From: Undaria pinnatifida
Taxonomy: Eukaryota; Sar; Phaeophyceae; Laminariales; Alariaceae
Length of the DNA stretch: 64,000 nucleotides
Assembly (NCBI GenBank): GCA_012845835.1
Contig: JABAKD010000013.1
Coordinates: forward strand, 9,241,128 to 9,305,127
Reading direction: 5' to 3'
Shown here piece by piece: positions 10,401 through 22,400 of the stretch (the stretch's first letter is position 1; each line of letters starts with the position of its first letter). The position numbers were made by a program, and so were the translations under genes. The notes under the pieces are model-generated. The model searched no databases and was not told the DNA's origin. It was given only the letters and a program-made list of their open reading frames with translations.

Positions 10401-13400
10401 GAGCAGGCTCCATTTCACGATTTCTTCCATCCGCGGCTGCATTTCCTTCCTCCAGCAGCCTTCCCCGGCCACCTCGTCGATGTAGGTCGTGAACGTTTCG
10501 TTGGACCACATATGTTCGTGCACCTCGAACCCGTTGTCGGTGGTTGAAACCTGTTTCCGTTTCCGTCAACATGTTTTTGGGGGATAAGGTGTGTTTTCGT
10601 TTTCCTCAAAACGTTTTTCGGGGGTTACGTTGTGCGTTTTTTGTTCGTTTCGCGAGCATGTTTATAGGGTTAGGTTACGTTTTCGATGTGACATCAAATT
10701 GTTTTGAGACCTCGTTGGACCACGTTTTATAAATAATTTTCAAGGACGTCAGCCGCGAGTGCGACAAATTTTTGTTCGTGAATATCGAACCCGTTTGTTT
10801 GGTGGTCGAGGCCTGTTTTCGTTTTCGCCAACACGTTTTCTCCGGTCGAGGCGTGTTTTCGTTTGGCCTCAAGTAAGTTGTGTTTTTTGTTTTCGTGAAA
10901 GTTGTTGTCGGGGGTTGGTGTTTTTTTTTTGGTTGCTTATTCAAGAATTTTTGTTGGAACAAAGCCGTGTGTGTGTTTTCGTTTCGTGAAGACGTCCGGG
11001 ATCAAGTTGTTTTTTTTTTGCTGCGACCCACACGTGTTCATGCTCCTCTAAAACCCGCGTCGTCGTCGGTGGTTCGAGATCCGGTTTTCGATTTTGTTAG
11101 CATGTTTTCGGGGGTAAGCTAGACATTTTTTATACATGTGTTAGCCGTCGAGTAGAATACTCCTTTGATCCAAAGATGGCCCAAAGACATTGTTGGGGTA
11201 CCCCTTCAGGCGGCGACCTCCGCGAGCGGGACATTTTGCCAAAAATGGCAAAGCCTACCACCGAAAGCACGCGTCCGCTCACCCGACTCGACGTATGCTA
11301 CAGTACAGACGCACTATTTTTTTTTTGTTTTTATTTTGAGATTGGCTGCTTGAGGAGCTCTACACACCTCACGAAGACAATGATCTTGACTAAGCTGAAA
11401 ACGCAAGCCAATGAACAAACCGAAGGGCCTAGGTAGGTACACGCAAACAAAAAAGCATTTGCAAAATAAAAAAAACACCCAGACGATTGTGGTCTAACTC
11501 ATATCCAACTCCCAAAAATATTGTCCTAGTCTAACTCCAAGTGCTTTGTCCCCGTGTCAAGAGTGCGGTGCTAAAACGGTTAATTAAAGAGACCCGCCAT
11601 GAAGAAAAACATTTTGGCCACAAAATGGTATACCTTACTACCTTTGTCGCAGCGCGCATCCGGAGTTGGTTCAAACTTGTCTGACGTCTTGCAGGTGCTG
11701 TTGCTGAAACCACCAAGTCAGTGCTCTCGTTTTGAGATTTGGTGGGGAGTTTTGTAAGATAGGAGTTTTGTAAGATAGGCAGTCTTAACAAGGAAATGGT
11801 GTTTTGTGTTTTCATTTTTTCCACAATCGATCCGATCGGGAATGTTTTGTTGTGAATTCTTTGTTCAGCTGACGTGCGCTGCCCGTAGCTCCGAGGGTTT
11901 TTAGGGTCGCGTTGGGAAAGATCACGGGGCGCTCACCCGTCCAAACTTCTCGGACTTCTTGCAGATGCTGTTGTTGACCAGGTGCACGAAGCTGTTGCTG
12001 ATGTTGCTGCTCGAGGTCGTGTACTTTAGGCACGGACGGTGGCGGCCAAAGGAAGGATAATGTGCGGGAGCGGCAAGGATAAAAGTGTTGACATAATAAA
12101 TGTGGGTAATACATTGCCCGAGGTCGTGTACTTGGGGCACGGACGGTGGCGCCAACAAAAGAATGTGCGGGAGCCGGAAGGGTAGAATGTTAACAAAAAA
12201 ATGCGGGCAATACGTATGTGTAGGGGGGTGAAGGTCTTCACAGGCAACGAACGCGAAAATGAGACCATGGTACAGCAGTAGTGGTAGCTTTCGTAGGTCC
12301 AACACGTTTCTGAATGACGGAGCTCCTCAAACAACAAATTTACCAGGGATTTTCGCGGGGTCATGATCCGACCCAACCTACGGATCCGATTAGGAGCTTC
12401 CTGAACTCTCCCGTTGTCGAGTCGGGTCGGGTCAGGAGGTAGTTCGAAATATCACGGGTCGGAACGGGTCGGGCCAAGAGGTTCTTCAAATGTGACGGGT
12501 CGGGTCGGATCACCCTGACCCGACCCGACCCGACCCGACCCGCGAGAGGTGACCCGGCCCGTGAAGAGCCCTTAAAAATGACCCACATGTATTGACTGAG
12601 CAGACCGCGATTTCTGTTTCACGATAATAATCGTCTTGATACCTAGACCATGTGTGGGAGTATTCATCGGGTGTTTGGGTGAGAGGTAGAGAGAGGAGCT
12701 AGCTCTTTCAAAGCGAGGAATGTCTCAAGAGCAAAATCACAACATGCCACCACCCTCTCTAAGATAGCATGCGCGGACGCGTCACACGTTTTTTTCCCCC
12801 TTCGGACGCACCTCTTCCACTCCGAACCGGACGTAACAGCTGTCGTAAAACCACACAATTAGGGGGTTCCAGTCCGTGACAAGCACCCACTGCCTCATGT
12901 CAAACTTGCGCTTGGCGATAGTCAACGGGTTCTGCAGACAATAACACAGAAACGGACGACCGCGCAGGATAAAAAAAGGCAGTGGTTGGAGGTTACAAGG
13001 TAGCAAGTGGACGTCACTGCCACTGAAGGGATGCAATACGCCCGAGTCATTCCACACCAGGGGTGAAGCAGATTCTAAGCAGTTTCTGGGCTCCGAACAT
13101 GAGAAGCTCAGTATCTCACCGTCACCCGAAAACATGGCTTTCTTCGAAGACGTTCGCTCGCACAACCCGACCAAACCATTACATTGCGTTACTGGTAGTC
13201 CAAGCGTTACTGGTATTGAGTAAGGCGAACAGTAGGGGTTCCCCAACAAGGCGGTCTGCGTAAGGCGGTATCCCGAGATACAAGGCGGTCGAAACAGCTT
13301 GGCGAGACAGAGGAACTGCACTCATAACCCGGAACTAACCAATAAAGTGGCTTATCCCCCCCGACATGGCTGTCACATTGCTTTGGCACACCACCGCCTT

Positions 13401-16400
13401 GCTTACTGCGGGACCCCTACTGTACGTGCCTCGATGTACTTGTGCACCACCCACTGCGAGACGGCCTGAGGCTGCTTCGACTCCGTGTAGCTCAGCAGCT
13501 TGTCGAGCTCCGTGAAGCACTCGATGCCTCTTCCTCTAGATTTAGCCGCGGGTTTCACGATCCACATGTTCTGGCAGAAGTCCCCGTTTAGGTTGAACTG
13601 CGAGCAGGAAGCCCTGGCCGCTTTCTGAACAGTTCGGTTGGTAAAGCGGCGGGGCGTGCGAGGGGCGGGGGGAGGGGGGGGGGGTGCACTCATTGTCATG
13701 CGTTAGAGAAGTTTATTTACGGTCCACGGACTGCAGCTCGCAAGTGCAGTCCATACGCTATTCCACTAACCCTAAGCCCAACCCTGTAGGTGTGCCCGTA
13801 CTAAGTGGGAGCAGGGTGCCAAATGGGATGCGGTCCGGGTGGGATGAGGTTAGAGGTGTAGACCAATTAAAATGGAGGTGTGGTCTATTGAGCACTCCAT
13901 TTCGACCGTTCCAACCCGATAGTACACACATGAAAATATCAGTACCAGGGTGTGGACTGTACTTACAAGAAGTTCCGCAGTCCATAGGCTGTAAATAGGC
14001 GCCGTAATCATACATGGCCGTCGTTTTGAAGAGCGTTGACCCCGCATCCCTTATGCGGGCGGAACACCGTTTCTATACTAAAGTAATAAAGACAGAATAG
14101 TTTATATACTCTTGAGTTCGTCCAACAACAACCAACAAGGTTAAACTCCGAGCAAGAAGCACTGGCCGCTTTCTGAATGGTTCGATTGGTAAAGCAGAGG
14201 GGAGTACGAGGGAGGGGGGGGGGGGGGTGTACCCATTGATCCCGGATCCCGTTTGGAGGCGGAACACCGTTTCCACTCCTTCGGAAATGTATACAAAAGT
14301 AGTCTATTCCATGGTACCTGGTGTACTTTTTGAGTTCGTCGAAAATAACCGATCAGGCCTTTTCAGATGCACTGTACTGTTTAAATGTACGTGGGGAAGC
14401 ACTACGACGGCTGCTGTCTGTCAAGGGACAACAGCGTGGTCGTCAGCCGATTTATTTGAGTCCTTACCCCCAGAATCGCTTCCACTTCGTGGAGCATAGC
14501 GTCCCCCAAAGGAGCGACCACCCGTAGGCGCTGGGCCGACGCTACCCTCAGTTCCTCCTGCTGCTTTTGGCGTTGCCGCACCCTGCGAGCACCCGCCGCT
14601 TTGTTCTGACAGGGTCGGCAGAAAAACGGAATTGCGCGGGGTTGAAGGGGTAACGGACTGTCTATAACTCATGTAGCCAAGCGAATTTCGTCGGCATTAT
14701 ATCGACAATAGCCACTGTTCAATCGGCACTGTAGAGGTATCCCACTGTATTGTCTCTAACAGGTTTTGGGGCGCATGTGTAGCTACCCAAACAAAAAACG
14801 CGAAGTGCGGGTCGGATCACCGCTCGCGGGTCGGGACGGGTCAGGGGATCCGACCCGACCCGACCCAACCCGACCCGACCTGACCCGACCCAACCCGACC
14901 CGTCTCGGCCCGTAAGACTTAAAAAACATCCTAACCACGTGAAACGCACCTGAAATAAGAACACATTCGTGTGACCCCTTGCACTGGAGGCAAACCTAAG
15001 AAAAAAGAGACATAAGTTCCTAACCTAGCAGCCCGCTTTTCTTTCTTCGTGTGGCTGCTGATCCTGTAAAGGCCGGTTTTAATTCGTCAGTTTTTCCCTC
15101 TGAAAAGTCCCATGTAATATATATGTATATATGTATATCTATACTTTTGTTAAAAAAAAAGAATGTGTAACCCCATTTAATAGTCGATACGCGCTAAGAC
15201 AGGGTGTGGCGACGCGTTCTACGATAGAGGTAACCACTTTTTGGCCGCTTTTTATTTTTTGGAATGATGAGGCTTCTTAACCCCTTTAGAACCCCAAAAT
15301 CCCTCCTTACACTAAGTTGAAGTAAACTTGTCTCCCAAAAGGGTTTCCAGTAGTAAAGGCGTTAACCCACAAAAACGGCATGTCACCTTCTTTTCGTACA
15401 ACACGAACTGTTTGTTTGCCTAGGCCATGGAAGATTTGTTTATCGGGAACCTTGCACTTTCAGTTTACGTCACAGAATCAGTTTTTGCTTCAGATAGCAA
15501 AGGCACATACCCCCTCAAAAGGTTAGGAGCCTCATACAGTAAACAAAAACGGCGCACACCTCTACCGTAGCATATGCCTGGCACATGCTAGGTGGGGGTA
15601 CACCATGTTTTATTTATTCTGTGGTACCCCTCACCGGGGGAGATTTAGACCTCCCGAAAACTGATTTTGGAGAAATTAAAACTGCCATCATAATAGTATC
15701 GGATGACGCAATCCCATGGCCTGGGCATACAACCAAAAACGTGAAAAAAAAATCAATTTCCGACGATTTGGGGTTAAGGAGCCCCGCCAATCAGCAATCG
15801 TTTCAGACTAAAAAGACTGCTCGTACCTCTGGATCGTAAAACGCTATCACAATTTTGTTTTCTGCGTGACGGGACGGACTCCTCAACCCCTTTTCGGGAC
15901 CCAGTCGTGACTGACTGATTCAACGATAACCCCCCCCGGAAAGAGAACAGGTTTTTTTTTTTAACGAGCGTTTTCATGGCTCCTCGACTTGAGGAAACAT
16001 GCTGTGAAAGAGATGGTCTTCGTAAATTTTCGTGTTTGCCAAAGGACTATCGAAATGATGACGCCGGGGTGTCGGGGTGGCAAGAGGCACCGTATTTCAG
16101 GAGATTTGACCGGGAGCAGGTTTCAAAACCGGCGATTTCGTTAAAGAAAAGTTGGGGGGGGAGGGGGCTACCGTAGAACGACTCTCGTTTTCTGAGTGAC
16201 TGGACGGGCTCCTTGACCCTTTTCGTGAGCCAGTCGCACAAACGCGTGCTACGACAAAGGTGGCACTTTTCGACTGAAATGTTTTCTGCATGACAGGAGC
16301 TTCTAGACCAAAAATCGTCTGAATTCCATTCTTGTCTTGCAGCATAACTTTTTTTGTATGGTTACACCATAAGCCAACTCGTTCACCGGGTAACTCTTTG

Positions 16401-19400
16401 AGTTTACTCAAAAAACAGTTTTTTTTGGGCGAGGTATGGAAAAAAAAAAAAAAAATCTCCACCGTAGCATATGTCTACAGAAAGAAAAAGCGAAGAGCGT
16501 GGCCTAATCAAAGCGTCCAAAGAAAAAAGCTTGAGGGCATTCCGAGTAGTGTCGGCATTGCCTCTCACGCTTGCCTCAAAGCTTCCTGCGTTGTGCACAG
16601 CAGTTCGAACACAACATCCTACATCAGCAGCAGCAGCTCTCCGATTGCTTCATGTGGCCGATGCTGTAAGTGATCGGTAGTTTTTTTTCTTCTCCGTCAT
16701 TTTTTGCGTCTCTGAGGTCCCAAAAGGGGTAAAAAAACAAAAATAGCACGATTTTCAAACTTGTTTTTCAACATGAATTTTTGAATACCTACGAAGAAGA
16801 CCATGCAAAATTGAGCATCGGGTTTCATTTTCGCTTTTTTTTTTGTGAAAATCACTTTTTTTTTCTGGAAATCGAGCTCCTCAAATGCGGAGCCCTAAGA
16901 AAGAAAAAAGCAAGCGGCGCACCTCTACCGTAGCCTGTGTCAATTCCATGGCCTAGGTAGGCACTATTACGCAAACCTAGGCACTATTACGAATACAGTG
17001 AAATACGATTGTAAGAAGACGCGTGGTACGATTGAGGTAGCGCGTTTTGGCTATTTTTGTTTTCTGGATGGTGCTGCTCCTTGACCCAAAATTGTCGGAT
17101 TTTCATTTTTGTTCGGCAAAACCATTGATTTGTATGCCTGGGCCACGGCTTTGTTCATCGGATGGCAACCTTCATTACTATCAAAAATCTGTTTTTGGGT
17201 CAGGTACAGAACTCCGAAAGTGAGGAACTTTAGCAAAGAAAAACGCCAGTGTAGTTACCCCAGTGTGGGGTAGTATTAGTAATATTGTGTAAAATGAGGA
17301 GCCCCGTCAGACAGAAAAACATTTTCTCTTTAAAGGGCTGCCCCTATCGCAGCATGCGTCTTCCTTCATTTCTTACCTCCTTCTCCCATTGGCCTTGAAT
17401 AAACGCCTCCGGTGGAGTTGCAGGCCTCAAAGGAAGGGGATGCGAACGATATAGCCCCGGCATGTCTGGGTGAGGCGCCCCCCCTCCTGTCCCGAGATCG
17501 ATCAATTCCCGCTCCAACTCACTGCACAGAGGCTCCGCGGGACGGCCAGAATCCAGACCTCTCTCTTCGACCGATGCCTGCACATTTTATATGGAGGTGT
17601 ATAGGCCAAGGGTAGGACTGTGAGGTGAGATGGTTGGGTCTGACGGCTAGTCTTTTTTTTGTGTAGTGTTTCTATTTTTTTGTGGTCATCACTTTTACTC
17701 TCCAGCTCAACCAACCCGTAAGGGTTTTTACCCTCAGCGATCTTTTGGACAAGCCCTGGTCACAGGCGTCTTCCCCTTCCCCTCCCTGATTACTGTTTCA
17801 TTTTGTTCATGCATAAATATCAGTATTTCCACTTTTCAGCTTTTTACGATCGTCGATTTTCATCGATTTTTTTAAAAACTTATAGTTGGGTGGCCAAGTA
17901 AGCTGACCATTGACTTTACGTCTTCCTCAAAACAAACGCATTGCAAGCCACAGTTGTACCAAGTCAGGTTGACAAAAGGTTAAAGAAACGAAAAAAAAAC
18001 GTAAAATCGTTTTCCGCACGCGCCTAAACCGAAATACCTAGCCAAATAATAACCAATCAGCGACTTATTCTTAGTATATATAGCACGGCAACTCACAACA
18101 GTAGCTAAAACGTTAAGAGCCTCATGTTCGAGATTTGCACGCGTGTAAAGCCTCTCTCGAGGAATTCTACAATTTACCCAAAAACTATCGTTGAGAGAAA
18201 ACACGATGCAAGCAGCAGTGCGGGGGCGGGGGGTGAAAACAATTAATAAAATTCTTCGTGTATTCCACATCCAAGGGAGACGATAAAACACGTTAAAAAA
18301 AATGCACCAAGTTTACCCTCTACCGGAGCATGCGTCAAGCACTGCACTGCTGGTATAAAATGACCCACGTGTCTCCTTCGGCACACCGCCAGCGCCGCCT
18401 TCAGTATCTCCGCGTTGACCTCAAACTCCGTTCCTTCCGGCTCCCACCGTCGTCTGCGGTACAACAGGGTTGGAACGATGCACCAGCATGCGCGTTGTGA
18501 AGGGTGTAACGGGTCAACAGTATACTCTGCGTTTTTGGTGCAACAGGTTAAGTTGTTTCTGCGCACTCACAAGCTTATCTTCAAAGACGCCGCATAGTTG
18601 GAACTTAAATTATGTTGGCCTAGGAGATGCAACCCTACCAGGTATTTTGCAGCACACGCGTTCCTCCACACGAATTACGCTGGCGTCGTCCTTAGCTATA
18701 AACGCGGCGAGGCTAAACGCTCACCTCCGCGCGGATACCGGTACCACCCGTTTTCGCCCTTTCCCGCCGCCGACACCCTTAGCATTTCCGCTAGCACCCG
18801 CCATGTCATTGACACCCGTTACCCGGCGCCGTGAATCATCATGACCCTTCTGCACAGGAGAACCTCCAGCGGCATCATCCTTATGTTCGTGCGAAAGGTC
18901 ACTCGCTTTTTCTTCTGCGTAATTTTTTGTGGTGGTCCCTTCGTCGGAATTGTGCTGATGAACGCCAATGCTCGGAGAATAACGGATGGAGGGAGTTGCA
19001 GCCGCCACTGCTGTGGATGCAGGCATCGACGGAGCTAGTGCTGTCGCGTCCGTTGGTGAGGGCGACGCGATTGGCGCGGGTAAGAGTTGATGGACGCCCT
19101 CGGACGCAGCATCGGTGACCTCTCCTTGGGCTGTTTCTGCCGCCTCCGCTTTCAGCGCAGTCGTTGTTGTTGGTACGGTCGGGGTCGTGGCGCCCGGCGC
19201 TTTTTCCGTCGTTGATTCCGTCGATGTTTCTCTCGATGCAAACTCCTCCTTTTCTGCGATCTTCTTCGACGTTTTTTCTCTCGATGCATTCTCCTTTTTG
19301 GCGATCTCGTTTTGTTCTCTTGGCGACGCGGCGGCGGCAGACAGGGCATCACTTGAGGGAACCCCCGAAGGTGGAGGAGTTGTTGTCGGCGTTACGACCA

Positions 19401-22400
19401 ACGCAGGCGGTGGCAGTCGACCACCGTCACCTTCGCATTCGGAGTCGCTGTCGTTGAAGTCGTCGTCGTCGCTGTCGTAGAGGTCGTCCATACCGGCGTC
19501 CACTCCTACAGCCCTCTCGACATCGGTGCCTCCAGCGTATATGCTTCGAGCGCCGCCCTCCGCGTTTTTGGGGGATAGCTCGCGATCGTCACCGTCACAC
19601 GTGACCGAAGCACCCATCGCCGAGACAATCAGCCCCTTGACGGTCTTTTTCTTTTCCAAAGACAGCATAACCCTATCATTCTTTAGCCCCTCAACGGTAT
19701 TTTTCTCCTCGAAACATAGCACATCTTCATCATCGTTCGGCCGTTCAACCGCCTTCTTCTCGCCGAAAGGTAGCATAACCTTATGGCCATTTGGGTCGGG
19801 GTGCTTTCCCTTGGCAAGCTTAGACGACAAGGTGGACGCGTTTTCGACGGGGGGTGGACGACGTTGATCATCACTCTTCGACGACGAGAAGTTGCTTAAT
19901 CGTCGGATGGCGGTGCGACCTTTCGCTCTGAGAAGCACGTGCTTAAGGAGGGATTCCGCAGCAGTCGCACAGAAATCGTCCAGAAACGCCTGGTGAATAG
20001 TTTTCGGCATGCCAACGGTGGATTAAATCGAAAAGTGCGAGAGCGCGAGTTGGCACAGTAAGCTCGATGAAAATCGAAGAGCAGTGGGAATGCTGAAGCC
20101 TAGCCGCGATAAAAAGGAAGGGACGCAACCGGCGGGGAGAAGACATGGTACCTGAGACCAGGCTTCTGGGGGGTAAACCCTCCTATGACCTGAGCTTGAA
20201 AACTAAAAATGATTAATTAAAAAGATAAGAAAGAGGTATACCTTTCTGTGCTCAAAATTTCTTGCTCGGGGCGCGTCCACGATACATTGGTAAGTCGGAG
20301 CCTCTCAGGTTAGGAAAGTACATCGCAAAAATCGGCAAATATATCGGCAGGAGGTTATACGAGGCACGGTCATCATCGGCCGACAAAACAAATTCGCTTG
20401 CACTTGTCGTGCGGGTTAGACCTACTCCAAAGCGCCTCTTCCATTTTCATTATCAATGGGGATTCGGAAGGCAAAAAAAAACAACAGTTGGAAAAAAACG
20501 ACCTGATGGCAGCATCGGCCACAGGAAGCAGCTACTGTCGGGGCGTGCGGGTACGGGGAAGGGGTGTCCGCACTGCAGCGCGAAGAGTTTTACGACACAC
20601 GTCGGACACAGGCTACGTTAGAGATGCACGATAGAGGTATACCTCTTTTTGGCTAGATTTTTTCTGAATGACGGGGCTCCTTAACCCTACTTATCCCAAA
20701 ATCGTCGGAAAAAAAATGCAATTCTTGTTTCGCAAAATAAATATTTTGTACGCCTAGCCCATGGGCTGTTTGTTCCATAGTGTTGCGCTTGAAGTTTTAC
20801 TTAAAATCAGTTTTTTTGCGTGTGTGAGGGTATAGAGCTCCTCAAGCAAACAGCCTCAGAAGGCAAAAAAAAAACGATGCATCATATGGTTGTTTGTTCA
20901 GTAAGTGTTGCGCTTGCAGTTTTACTTAAAACCAGTTTTTTTGTGTGTGTGAGGGTATAGAGCTCCTCAAGCAAACAGCCATCTTTGCCGTGGCGTGTGT
21001 CCGTTTTCTGAGGCTCTTGACCTCCTGAGAAGCTCTGTGCCTTGATCGATGAACCAGGCGGTCTGGGAGCATGATCGATGGACCAGGTGGTCTGGGCACA
21101 GGCTGGCTTACGGAGACAGGAGCCACGATCTCCGGAGTGCCATCCGCCGCGGAGGAGAGACAAATGTGTAGATTCATGAAGTGTGACTGAGGGGCATTGC
21201 CTCCCAGCCACGTGGTGACCCCAATCATGAGAGATTGGAGGCCACATTATATATTTATTATAGTTGCTCGGGGAACCATAGGTTCCGCCGCATCTCCGAA
21301 GACTCGTTACAGTTTCACAAACTACAAATAATATACCCATCAGGCTTTGATATAAGCTCAGACCAACATGCCTAACGCCAAAAAAGGTTGAATTTGGGTG
21401 AAACCGCAAACGCAACACTACGGAACAAACAGCCCATGGCCTACTGTAGGTACACAAAACAAAGAAACCCAAAAACAAAATTGAAGAACGATATTTAGTT
21501 TTTTCGTCCCCGACGTTTTTTTTTGGGCTAAGGAACCCCGTCATTGAGAACAAAAATCCTAAAAGAAATTGCTACCTTTATGGTGGCGGTGTGGTGCGTG
21601 GTGATCGTACTGCCGCACGCTCCTCCTGGTATGCTAAGTCCCAATAAGGATTGACAACCACCGCACGTCGGGTCGCAAAACGTACCAGTCAGATTGCATA
21701 GACGGCGAAGTTTCGCACACTGCTGCGCACAACTAACTTTCCCGTATGATAATATATTACGGCCTAGCCAACTAACATCTAGTCTGCCACTTATAGTCAC
21801 CGACCACGGACGAGATCAAGGCGGCTGATTAACGTCAGAACAAACAAACAAGTCAGCAAAATTCGGAGTCCGTATTCATTGCGGGTAATGCGTCGGTCCT
21901 CGCCTGTACTTCGACGTCGACCGAGAGGTCGTATCCCCTCGGCAGAACCTCGTCGCAGTCGCAGTCCGCGAACCACTTCAAGTTTCGCAGATTTCCAAGC
22001 AGCCCCGCCTTCGTAGTGATGGCCACGTTCTAGTCGACACACAAACACGTTTAAGGACGGACGCACCACGCACACGTGTGAGTATAGGCACAAAACACAT
22101 TTAAGTACGAATGAACAAAAGCGGACGTTTAAGTAATGAACATAAAATATGTTTCAAGCACGGGCACGCAGCGCGGACGCTTAACTACGGACACACAACG
22201 CGGACGTTTAAGCGTAGACGCAAAACACATTTTAACTACGGACACACAACGCGGACGTTTAAGCATAGGCACCAACGCGCATTTTTAAGTACAGACACGC
22301 AATGCGGACGTTTAAGCGTAGACGCAAAAAGCATTTTAACTACGGACACACAACGCGGACGTTTAAGCGTAGACGCAAAACGCATTTTAACTACGGACAC

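Larger units (their letters stand above)
14658..17376 (-). other. TTLL intron, repeat fragments only
   Basis: It holds a GGGTC copy, several half-copies of the GCTACGATAGAGG family (near 15210, 15560, 16460, 16920 and 17030) and one TACGRTAGCCCCCC copy. No exon-like segment with usable splice signals is seen. Confidence 0.6.

Noticed and set aside
19115-19480. + strand frame of 121 codons opposite the TTLL insert exon
   Set aside because: Antisense shadow of the 1.26-kb exon, whose frame links to conserved TTLL sequence at its start and is phase-matched at its end.
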